Source: Chrysochromulina parva (taxonomy: Eukaryota > Haptophyta > Prymnesiales > Chrysochromulinaceae). Taken from it: a DNA stretch of 15,229 nt. Positions 1 through 6,476 of the stretch are shown piece after piece. The stretch is taken from contig PJAB01001342.1 of NCBI GenBank assembly GCA_002887195.1, positions 1 to 15,229 on the forward strand. The letters are read 5' to 3'. Position 1 is the first letter of the stretch. Every line of letters begins with the position of its first letter. The translations under genes and the position numbers were made by a program. The notes beneath the pieces were generated by a model. It was not told the origin of the DNA. It made no database searches and worked only from the letters and a program-made list of their open reading frames with translations.

Positions 1-1285
1 GTAGCGCTTTGCCTTGTCCAGAAACTCAGCCTTCAGAAAATTGGAGCTTTCTTCGTCGAGAGGCGAGCCGATCTGGTTGAGTTCGTCAGCCAAGAGGACG
101 ATCCCACGAGAGGCTTGGCCCTTCTCCGAGGCCTCGAACGCCTCGATGTATTCCATCAACCGCGTCGGGTTGCAGATGACCCTTTCACGCTCCACCTTGG
201 GCGACGAGACGAACGCGAGGCCGATCCTCCGGTGCACAGCCTGGAGATGCGTCTCGCCCTTGTACTTAAAGAACCCGCTGTTGAAATTCACGACGATTGG
301 CGTGTAACCGTTCTTCCTCAACTCGACGAAAAGTTTGATCAGAAACGTTGTCTTGCCTCCACGTGCCAGTCGGCAGAAAGCCAGGGGCGGAACTCGATTT
401 GAGTCGTCGGTAACGCTAGCGCATTCGGCGTCAATCAAGGCTAACTCCCCCTCGAGGTCTAAATCGACGACTCTGTGTAACTCAAGGTTCCTGAGGTTTG
501 TAACATTCTCCACCGGGATGGAGAATGGCAAATCTTCGGGAATCCTCTTGATTACCTCCTGAGACGCGGTGAACCCAACTGTACAAGAGCACACAACGCG
601 TAAGACTTAGCCATCTTTCAGGGGGAGGCACGCAAGAGATGCATGGGGAGTTGCGAATTAGATGTGCGGGAGATTCGTGGGAGATGTAAGACTTGGTCAT
701 CTCTCGGGGAAGATGAAACGGTGAATCGGGGAGATGCGAGAGAGAACCGGGGAATATGAAGGGAGATGCAGGGGAGATGCAGGGGAGATGTGAGGGGGCG
801 TGCAAGGGAGATAGAGGCATGAAGGGGAGATGCAAAGAAGATGCGAAGGAGGTGCTGAGGCGAGTGAGTTGCGAGTGAGATGCGAGGGAGACGCGAGGTC
901 AGCCATCTCAAGGAAGAACCAACCTGTCCTGTCGAGACGGACTCGGAAAACTCTTGAGGGTTCGGACGCGCGCACCGTTGGCCAGCGATTTTGTCAATAG
1001 AAGCTCCCTTTCCTTGAGATATTGCTTCTCATTGTCGCGAAGCTGCTCCTTCTCCTTGCGAAGCTGCTCCTTCTCCTTGCGAAGCTGCTCCTTCTCCTTG
1101 CGAAGCTGCTTCTTCTCTTCGCGCCAAAACGCCAAGTTGTCTGCGCTGATGCCCTCCTTCATCAGCTCTGTGTCCACGTCGTTGATCTTCTCCTCGCATT
1201 TAGCTATCTCCGCCTCGCATTCGCCGATCTTCTTCACGCAAGCAATTATGTCTCCCTGAACTCCTGCCTCGGGCTCCTGACGCAT
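1..1285 (-). CDS. Crinkler-like protein: coiled coil plus P-loop ATPase (two exons, C-terminus beyond left edge)
   Basis: The upstream exon (about 1285-976) encodes a charged coiled coil. It contains the phrase ADNLAFWREEKKQL followed by RKEKEQL heptads. The downstream exon (about 578-1, still open at the edge) encodes a P-loop ATPase. Its Walker A-like core RGGKTTF lies at 343-363 and its Walker B stretch VLLADELN ends in acidic DE (about 76-99). A coiled coil ahead of an RGGKTT / DELN ATPase is the layout I know from Crinkler (CRN/RHS-like) proteins of oomycetes, fungi and algae, in which the ATPase often precedes a C-terminal nuclease or kinase domain. Any such domain here would lie outside the window. 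Splicing AACG|GT at 976/975 to TACAG|TT at 579/578 keeps the frame, but the donor is not certain. ATG 1285 is the first ATG of the exon. The frame stays open upstream, so a further N-terminal exon is possible. The CRN assignment is inference from motifs. Confidence 0.62.
579..975 (-). other. Presumed pyrimidine-rich intron of the Crinkler-like gene
   Basis: No frame continues the coiled-coil exon into the ATPase exon, and the ATPase frame has a stop just upstream of the proposed acceptor. The proposed intron is 397 nt, GT at 975-974 and AG at 580-579. Most of it consists of irregular CATCTCCC-type repeats on the coding strand. A second candidate donor, GACAG|GTTGGTTC near 937, resembles the acceptor junction ACAG|TTGGGTTC, but joining those two shifts the frame. 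The boundaries are therefore provisional. Confidence 0.45.
614..908. repeat. Degenerate GGGAGATGC-type minisatellite
   Basis: The plus strand carries many irregularly spaced copies of a unit close to GGGAGATG(C/T), best preserved around 760-800 where a GGGGAGATGCA unit recurs back to back. The other strand is correspondingly C/T-rich. A second, longer repeat (GTAAGACTT followed by G/A, G/T, and CATCT) occurs at about 600-617 and again at 686-703. Open frames read across this block give only low-complexity Ser/Pro/His/Leu protein and are not genes. Confidence 0.75.
1034..1117 (-). repeat. Four tandem 21-bp coding repeats (coiled-coil heptads)
   Basis: Units at 1034-1054, 1055-1075, 1076-1096 and 1097-1117 are nearly identical (plus-strand unit CTTGCGAAGCTGCTCCTTCTC). 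On the minus strand each encodes one heptad-length block close to RKEKEQL, so the array extends the coiled coil of the Crinkler-like protein one heptad at a time. DNA-level identity between units is high, pointing to recent slippage or unequal exchange. Confidence 0.9.
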
Positions 1286-2344
1286 CCACACCAAAAGCGC
1301 AGTGAGTATACAGCCGAGAGCTCTCAAAGGGAAGTGGGTTTGCAGGCCGTAGGATGGACGTGCGCTGGGGCACCTGGCCGGTCGTAAGCATGCTCATTGA
1401 CCGCGCACGGCTCTGCGTAGAAATGCAACTCGAGAAGCCAGTGTAGCGCGTCGTGGATGCGATCCGCCTCTTGAAAGTCATCTGATTCGCGGCGGCATCA
1501 GTATTTGCGGCATCTCCCAAGAACTGGACATCGACAGCACAACGATCCGGTGATGCGCAGAGTCTCAACGAGCTCGGATCATTCACGACGCCCAAGCCGA
1601 AGGCGTTGTTCTCTGACACGCCCACGCCCACGCAGAGGTCATCTGACTTGAGAATTGCCGCCGCTACTCCAGTGTTGCGGCAACCTTGGGTTAGGGCTCG
1701 AGGCTGAGACCGCGATGCAGTCTGGCTTGAAGACGCACACGGTAGACGCATCGCGCACGTCCATGCCGACGCGAAACAAAGGAGCACCGAGACGCCCACC
1801 TTGCCCATCGGAGTTTGAGGTTTCCTGCACTCCTCCCCGTTTTCCCCTTGGGGGGAGTCGGCCCGGCGCCGGCGCCGGACACGCTCGGCGGGGGAGCCCC
1901 CATTCACAATGAGAAAAGAGGGGCTGGGTTTCCTGACGCGCGACACGGTCGCGCGGTGTCGAGAGAGTGTGGGAAAATCACAAGACGCGCCGCAATGCGC
2001 GCGCCGTACCTGGCACTCACACACACACTCGGGTAGCTCAATGAGCTCTTCCTCACTAAGAGGGGATGACATCCACTCGGTTGTCACAACAGAAACTCAA
2101 CAGAACTGTTCTTCTGCGCGTTGTGTTGATCGCGAATCCACAAGGGGGGCGGCCGAGGTTGGTCGAGGCCGTCCGAGGCGCAGAGCGCTGAGCCGCTCCT
2201 CGAGGCTCGTGCGCGGTCCCCGATCTCACTGAAGGCCTTCCGATGCACCCGTGTCTTGCTGACCATCTGCCCTGACGCCTCGCGAGCGCAGGTTGATTGC
2301 CGAGCAGCGCGCCAGCCTTGGCGCCACCGCAAACTTTCAAGCAG
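1286..2344. other. Region without a supported gene
   Basis: Long open frames exist on both strands, the longest reading minus 2087-1200, but this DNA is GC-rich and the translations show no domain I recognise. A minus-strand frame at about 1500-1320 (HDALHWLLELHFYAEP) has protein-like composition and could be an upstream exon of the Crinkler-like gene, but nothing confirms it. A 16-nt perfect GC palindrome sits at 1863-1878. No tRNA or mobile-element ends were seen. Confidence 0.4.
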
Positions 2345-2494
2345 GGCATCAAGGGGCTCTCATCCAACGTCATCAAGAAGGTGTGGCGTGATGGCTCGCT
2401 CAAGGACCTCCCGCGAGGCACCCGCATCGGCGTCGACCGCGCTGGCTGGCTTCACAAGTCCGTCATTGCGAATGCGAGCGACATTTGGCTGCAG
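2345..2494 (+). pseudogene. Orphan XPG/EXO1-type N-terminal nuclease exon or gene fragment
   Basis: The translation begins GIKGLSSNVIKK and continues through LPRGTRIGVDRAGWLHKS to ASDIWLQ. This matches the N-terminal domain of the FEN1/EXO1/XPG flap-nuclease family: the family opens M-G-I-x-G-L, and the segment VD..GWLH carries the first metal-binding Asp (here in GVDRAGWLH). The initiating Met is missing. The codon before the Gly is CAG, and the preceding bases CAAGCAG could serve as a 3' splice site. Downstream of 2494 the reading frame continues but loses all family character: the conserved helical region and later catalytic acids are not found in any frame nearby. I read it as a truncated fragment; a real exon of a split gene is less likely. 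Family identity is fairly sure, gene status is not. Confidence 0.55.
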
Positions 2495-3120
2495 CACCGC
2501 CCGCAGCGCACGACGCGCAGGACAGCAGATGGCTCTAGGACAGCGCAGATAGCGTCGCATGGGCGGCTCACGGCATGCCGGAGTCGCCTCATGAGATATC
2601 CCGACCGGGCTGATGATCGGAGAGCATGACTCTTCTTGCGTAGGGGAGCACTGTGCATACTCGCGTGTGTCGTACAGGGCATCTTGTGTGCATAATGTAG
2701 GTTTCCGTACTGCAGTGTGCGTCATACGTAAGTACCTTCCCTCATCCAATTGGTGTACATAGTGTACAGCGCACGGTTATCGAACCCGGGAGGTGCAATG
2801 GTGTGCCTCAGAGGGGTTCGCCGTCCTTGTGCGCTCTCTCCTCAATCAATATGTATCAACCGACCGTGATGCGTGAACCGAACAAGGAACCGAACCGGCA
2901 ACAGATTCAGATAACCCCACAGTCGGATCCGATCGGTGCCGGTCCGCACTATCCGGATAACGTGGAGCCTGTGTTCGGGGGGCTTTGGGCCCGCAACGTA
3001 TCGATAGGCAGACGCGCCGTCGCGACAGGAAAAAGGGCACGAGATCGTACTCACTCAAGTACGACTCACTGACCCCGAGCAGTCGGTGCATGTACGTGAC
3101 ACGTGGCAGCACGCAGACCG
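2495..3120. other. Region without a supported gene
   Basis: Nothing recognisable was found on either strand. A tRNA-like T-arm motif near 2780 does not fold. A short TACC/GTTACCG-rich microsatellite begins at about 3118 and runs into the end of the remnant described next. Confidence 0.4.
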
Positions 3121-3151
3121 TTACCGTACCGTTACCATGACCGTTACCGCA
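3118..3151. repeat. GTTACC-type microsatellite
   Basis: The plus strand shows CCGTTACCGTACC, GTTACCATGACC and GTTACCGC in a row, a short degenerate hexamer-to-dodecamer array. It overlaps the 3' end of the broken coding remnant. Confidence 0.6.
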
Positions 3152-3499
3152 CCGCCACGCTGGTTCGAGTCGAACTTCTGCGCGCCGATGTCGGCATCCC
3201 CGAACAGGAGCAGGACCGTCATCATCTTGCGCGTGAGGCAGTTGTACACGCCCTTGTGTACACGTCCAGGCCAGTAGAGATGGAGACCTTATCGGAGACC
3301 GCCTTCTTCTTGTCGCCGGCAGGCGCCTCGCCACGCCGACCGTTCGAAGGCCTGGCACGGCGCCAGTCCGACTTGGCATCGACCCGTCGTAGCCGAGGCC
3401 CACCTGGACGAGGCCCTTGGCGAACGCGCCGCCGCAGTACTGATCCGGCTCAGGGGCGAAGTGGTATTGGCCCTTGAACAAGACGATCTTGTCCTCGAT
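3121..3499 (-). pseudogene. Unrecognised coding remnant split over three frames
   Basis: Protein-like sequence continues across three successive minus-strand frames. The first (about 3499-3375) reads IEDKIVLFKGQYHFAPEPDQ and on to LVQVGLGYDG. The second (about 3375-3250) reads DAKSDWRRARPSNG and on to SDKVSISTGLDVY. The third (about 3250-3124) reads GVYNCLTRKMMTVLLLFGDA and ends at a TAA at 3123-3121. Each switch needs a single-base indel and leaves no room for an intron. The simplest reading is a decayed gene or repeat-encoded protein of roughly 135 residues with two frameshifts. Assembly indels would look the same. The last codons fall in the TACC-type microsatellite and give a VTV run. I do not recognise the family; the look is that of a dispersed, multicopy algal protein, which is inference. 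Confidence 0.45.
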
Positions 3500-3744
3500 C
3501 TAAGATAAAGAGTGGTCCCACTCCGACCCTGTACTGGTACTGATGCTGCGTGTGCTGCTGGCTCACGCTGCATACAGAGAGATGGACCTGCATATTTCCA
3601 CTGATAGAATGATCGCTTATTTTCGGTGCCATCATCGAGCATGGTACGAACAGCATGGGTTACAACCCCTTCTCAGCTTACTCCCCCTTCTCAGACCATT
3701 ACAACTGTGGATCGAGAGGGTTAGGAGGCACTCGCATTTTAGTA

Positions 3745-3962
3745 TTAAAGGAACACTCCCCTACCCGAAACCAACTCCCAGCGAAAACCCATGAAGAAAA
3801 CTCAAAAAACTCAAAAACTCAAAAACCCCCATGTCCTCGCTGTCTCGATGCAGGGTGCCTCGTCGGGGAAAAAAGAAAAAAGAAAAAACTGCGGATTCGG
3901 GCAGCCTGAATCCCTGCTGAGACGGCGACGCGTTCGTTTCGGAAAATGGACTATTCCTTTAA
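3745..3962. mobile_element. Candidate TTAA-bounded MITE (piggyBac-like ends)
   Basis: TTAA at 3745-3748 is followed by AGGAACACTCC. At the other end GGACTATTCCT is followed by TTAA at 3959-3962. The two 11-bp ends are inverted repeats with two mismatches, and both abut TTAA, the target duplicated by piggyBac-superfamily elements. The 218-bp interval has no plausible gene. It contains an A-rich ACTCAAAAA array and GAAAAAA runs, unlike the GC-rich flanks. The short inverted repeat and absence of a transposase make this a candidate non-autonomous element only. Confidence 0.4.
3796..3829. repeat. ACTCAAAAA short tandem array
   Basis: Four near copies of ACTCAAAAA/ACTCAAAAAA run head to tail inside the candidate MITE, followed further on by GAAAAAA-type runs near 3869-3888. 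Likely slippage-prone simple sequence. Confidence 0.6.
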
Positions 3963-4272
3963 GGACACACCTGGATTTATAATTAGCCAGTGTCGTTCGC
4001 GCACTCTGCGAGTGTCAAACAATTGGTGTCAAATGACCGTCTCAGTAACGTCCAGGGTCAGACGAAACGTTTTTGGCCACAGTGCGCGAAACGACGTTTC
4101 GTCAGGTTCGTCAGTGTCAATTAACTAATTAAAAAGCGCCGTCCTGAGCGTCCCATACCGGTACCGAAATCGGACGGCTGATGATTGTGCCGCGCAACCG
4201 AGAGCCCCACAGACATGGCATGCCCCCCCTATATCGTCTATATCCTCGGCTCTCTCGAGTCTCTGCGCCTGC
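3963..4272. other. AT-richer, palindrome-bearing non-coding stretch
   Basis: No gene seen. The 9-bp arms GACGAAACG (4061-4069) and CGTTTCGTC (4095-4103) are perfect inverted complements, and a second palindrome CGAAACG-A-CGTTTCG sits at 4087-4101. Short recurring words (CAGTGTC, TAATTAG) near 3975-3990 and 4107-4130 suggest a second degraded element. The right end (about 4130-4272) is probably the 3' untranslated region of the thioesterase gene. Confidence 0.4.
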
Positions 4273-5049
4273 TCATTTGAACGTCTTGAGGACGTACCTT
4301 GACTTGGCCTCGACGCACACGTGGCCGGCCGCATCGTAAATGGTCGCCGTCAGCCTCACGTTCCACGAAGGCGGTCCCCGCCCCTCACGTGGCTCGAGCG
4401 TCTCCACTTGCGTCCTGACGAGGTAGGTGGCGTTCGCCATGACTGGGTGCTTGTACTTGAGGTCGAGCGACGCGGTGAGTGGGGCACCGGAAATGCCGCG
4501 CGCGCGCGCTTCCTGCATGGTCGTCTGGCCAAGCAGATCGTCCAGCAAAGCCGCGCTGAAGCCGCCGTGCACCACCCCGACGTGGCCGTTCAGTGCGTCC
4601 CCGAGCTCAACGAGCGCGAGGAGTCGCACCTTGCCGAGGTTCTCTTCTTTCGGCTCGGTCTCCTGCTGCCACATGGCGATGCGCCGGATGCCGCGCTCGC
4701 CATCCTTGAGCGTCTGCCACATGAGCTGCTTATCCAACCGGTCGCCAACAAACTTGCGCAGGTCGCCCTCGATATCGCGCTCACAGGTAATCGGCATGGA
4801 TTCGCGCAGCGACGACCGCCATGCATCGAAGCTGAGGCCGGCAACTTTCGCAAACTCAGGCGCAATGTAGTCCTCGCGTGCCGCCTCCGCGGGCGCTGCC
4901 TCTGCACTACCATTTGCATACATGAGCGCACCAGCGCTGGCCGCCGCCGCAGCAGTAGCCACGAGGCTGCTTCGCCTCGTCAAGGTAGCGGTGGACGAGT
5001 GCATCCGACGTGCGGTGGCGTACGAAGTGCGCGCGATCGCCGGCAGCAT
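4273..5049 (-). CDS. Hotdog-fold thioesterase family protein, probably mitochondrial
   Basis: The frame encodes 258 residues from ATG 5049 to TGA. It extends a little further upstream but only to a GTG. The N-terminus (MLPAIARTSYATARRMHSST, then TRRSS and an Ala-rich stretch to about 45) is rich in Arg/Ser/Ala without acidic residues, as in a mitochondrial presequence, with a possible short membrane segment. The C-terminal half carries the hotdog signature: NGHVGVVHGGFSAALLDD (about 154-171), a conserved HGG followed by the Asp/Leu helix start, then SLDLKYKHPV and the closing strand pair (LTATIYDAAGHVCVEAKSRY). This is the 4HBT/acyl-CoA thioesterase fold shared with small mitochondrial eukaryotic proteins; the natural acyl substrate cannot be read from the sequence. 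It is transcribed divergently from the STI1-domain gene, with about 180 bp between the ATGs. Confidence 0.85.
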   Translation of the reverse strand: MLPAIARTSYATARRMHSSTATLTRRSSLVATAAAAASAGALMYANGSAEAAPAEAAREDYIAPEFAKVAGLSFDAWRSSLRESMPITCERDIEGDLRKFVGDRLDKQLMWQTLKDGERGIRRIAMWQQETEPKEENLGKVRLLALVELGDALNGHVGVVHGGFSAALLDDLLGQTTMQEARARGISGAPLTASLDLKYKHPVMANATYLVRTQVETLEPREGRGPPSWNVRLTATIYDAAGHVCVEAKSRYVLKTFK

Positions 5050-5229
5050 CGTCACACGCAAGAATTGCACGCGTTGCGGGCGCTGCGCTCGGATTTTTTA
5101 CGTCTATGAGTGAGGGGAGGGCCATGATTGCGGATAGCGTGTGTGAGTTGAGAAATAGAGATTGAATTGAGATTATTGCGAGCGCTCGTGTGCGAAGCTC
5201 CAGACTCTCACTCCACGAGAGCGTCATCC
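5050..5229. promoter_or_regulatory. Short divergent (bidirectional) promoter region
   Basis: Only 180 bp separate the ATG of the thioesterase (minus) from the first ATG of the STI1-domain gene (plus). Both 5' untranslated regions and both promoters must fit here. A T-run (TTTTTTACGTC) and an AT-richer stretch around 5140-5170 are visible. No TATA box at a convincing spacing was seen. Confidence 0.5.
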
Positions 5230-6180
5230 ATGCTGATGCTTCCGCTGACGAATCGATTGCCCATAATATCGCCAGCATCGGCGAGGCTGCGAATGTGCAC
5301 CGAGGCCCCTTCAATTCTGTCGATGCGGCTCAAGGAGCTCAAGGACGAGCTCGACAAACGAGGAATCACTTGGCGCGGCATCGCGTTCGAGAAGGAGGAG
5401 CTTGCACGCCTGCTCGTGGACGCCAGAAGCCGGCCGCCAGCACCGTCGGCGCCACCGCCCACACCGCAGGCGCCGACGCCCAGCCCGCCACCACCATCGG
5501 CCGCCAAGGCTGCCCAGGACGCAGCCTGGGCATCTCGCTCTTCTATGGGCAACGTTGAGACGATGAAGGTGGCAGACATCAAAGCGGAGCTCAAGTCGCT
5601 TGGTGTGGACACGAGTGCGCTGTTCGAGAAGACCGAACTCGTGGCGGCGCTCATCAAAGCGCGAGCCAGCAAGCCACCAAAGCCGCCAGACGACGATGTG
5701 ATAGAGGTCGAGACACGAACGATGCCAAAAAAGGGCGCCTCTGCGGGTGGGACGAGTGGAATGCCCGGCGGCATGGGCGGGATGGGCGGAATGCCTGGCG
5801 GGATGGGCGCAATGGGCGGGCTCGGCGACATCTTGGGAGGCCTGGGTGGCATGGGTGGAATGGGTGGTATGCCCGGCGGCATGGGCGGTCTCGGAGATAT
5901 GTTGAATGGCCTGGGTGGAATGGGCGGCATGCCCGGCGGCATGCCCGGCGGCATGCCTGGGGGCATGCCCGGAGGGATGGGCGGCATGCAGCAAATGATG
6001 GCCAAGATGATGTCCAACCCAAGGGCAATAGCACTCATGCAAAAGGCGCAGACGAACCCGAAGATCATGAAGGCGCTGCAGGACGTGCAGACCAATGGAC
6101 CTTCCGCGATGCAAAAGTACGCAGGCGATCCAGAGGTGATGGCCGTCGTCAAGGAGCTGCAGGAGATTATGAGCTCGTAG
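5230..6180 (+). CDS. Two SAP-like motifs, Met/Gly repeat and STI1/Hip-type C-terminal domain; probable co-chaperone
   Basis: The protein has 316 residues from ATG 5230. The frame is open further upstream but only to a TTG at 5167. After a short Arg/Ser/Pro leader (1-30), two helix-extension-helix SAP-like motifs follow, at about 32-66 (SMRLKELKDELDKRGI, then FEKEELARLL) and 112-145 (MKVADIKAELKSLGV, then FEKTELVAALIKAR). A Pro/Ala linker separates them. Residues 175-253 are a Gly/Met-rich repeat of GGMPGGM and GGMGGM type. The C-terminus (about 254-316: MMAKMMSNPRAIALMQKAQT, then PKIMKALQDV and YAGDPEVMAVVKEL) matches the STI1/DP domain that ends Hip (ST13), Sti1/Hop and plastid Tic40. Met/Gly repeat plus DP domain is Hip-like, and no TPR motif is present. 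A chaperone-linked role is inferred; the compartment is unresolved. Confidence 0.8.
   Translation: MLMLPLTNRLPIISPASARLRMCTEAPSILSMRLKELKDELDKRGITWRGIAFEKEELARLLVDARSRPPAPSAPPPTPQAPTPSPPPPSAAKAAQDAAWASRSSMGNVETMKVADIKAELKSLGVDTSALFEKTELVAALIKARASKPPKPPDDDVIEVETRTMPKKGASAGGTSGMPGGMGGMGGMPGGMGAMGGLGDILGGLGGMGGMGGMPGGMGGLGDMLNGLGGMGGMPGGMPGGMPGGMPGGMGGMQQMMAKMMSNPRAIALMQKAQTNPKIMKALQDVQTNGPSAMQKYAGDPEVMAVVKELQEIMSS
5761..5997 (+). repeat. In-frame Gly/Met coding repeat
   Basis: Imperfect nine- and twelve-base units built on GGC-GGC-ATG and ATG-CCC-GGC encode GGM, GGMP and GGMPGGM blocks. The most uniform stretch is 5932-5968, with tandem ATGCCCGGCGGC units. This is the flexible spacer before the STI1 domain and a probable site of length polymorphism. 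Antisense frames across it are artefacts. Confidence 0.85.
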
Positions 6181-6476
6181 TCTCTGCTCAATCATGGCGC
6201 TCTGGTGGCCGGTGCGCGGTGGTTGTTTTGAGATGTTTTGGGAATCCCACGTCGACGTCGTGGGGGGTTAAATGGCTGGAGCGATGCAGGTACATATATA
6301 TCCTCACTCGTTCATTCATGCGAGAAATAAGTTGCGTGTGCTGAGCTGTGAATGTGAAGCTCTCCGTCTGCATGTGTCTCATTTGAGGCCTGGCCTGTTT
6401 TGTTTTGTTCTTGTCTTCACGGCTGTGTTGCTTACGTGTTGTGTGTATTAACATGAATGTGAAGAAAGCTTGCTAA
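6181..6476. other. Intergenic region between two same-strand genes
   Basis: No gene seen. A perfect hairpin (CCCACG at 6246-6251, CGTGGG at 6259-6264, 7-nt loop) lies about 65 bp after the stop of the STI1-domain gene and may mark its 3' end. TACATATATATCC at about 6291-6303 is the only TATA-like run and lies about 180 bp before the next ATG. T-rich DNA (TGTTTTGTTTTGTTC) follows at about 6397-6412. Confidence 0.35.

Noticed and set aside
482..975. Ser/Pro/His/Leu-rich minus-strand frames across the repeat block
   Set aside because: Several frames are open at once because the DNA is a minisatellite; the protein reads are repeat-derived only.
1863..1878. 16-nt GC palindrome as a possible regulatory or recombination site
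   Set aside because: Such short GGCGCC-type palindromes arise often in GC-rich DNA, and nothing around it supports a function.
1200..2087. 295-residue minus-strand open frame
   Set aside because: It overlaps the coiled-coil exon in another frame and has no recognisable domain; long open frames are expected by chance in this GC-rich DNA.
2760..2810. tRNA-like T-arm (GGGTTCGATAACC on the minus strand)
   Set aside because: The stem bases around TTCGATA do not pair and no D-arm, anticodon arm or acceptor stem is found at the right spacing.
4321..5109. 262-residue open frame on the plus strand opposite the thioesterase
   Set aside because: It is antisense to a gene with a clear hotdog domain; its composition is that of a GC-rich shadow and no domain is visible.
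5208..6195. Long minus-strand frames opposite the Met/Gly-repeat gene
   Set aside because: Pro/Ile/His-rich reads are the complement of the Met/Gly repeat; the plus-strand frame has recognisable domains.
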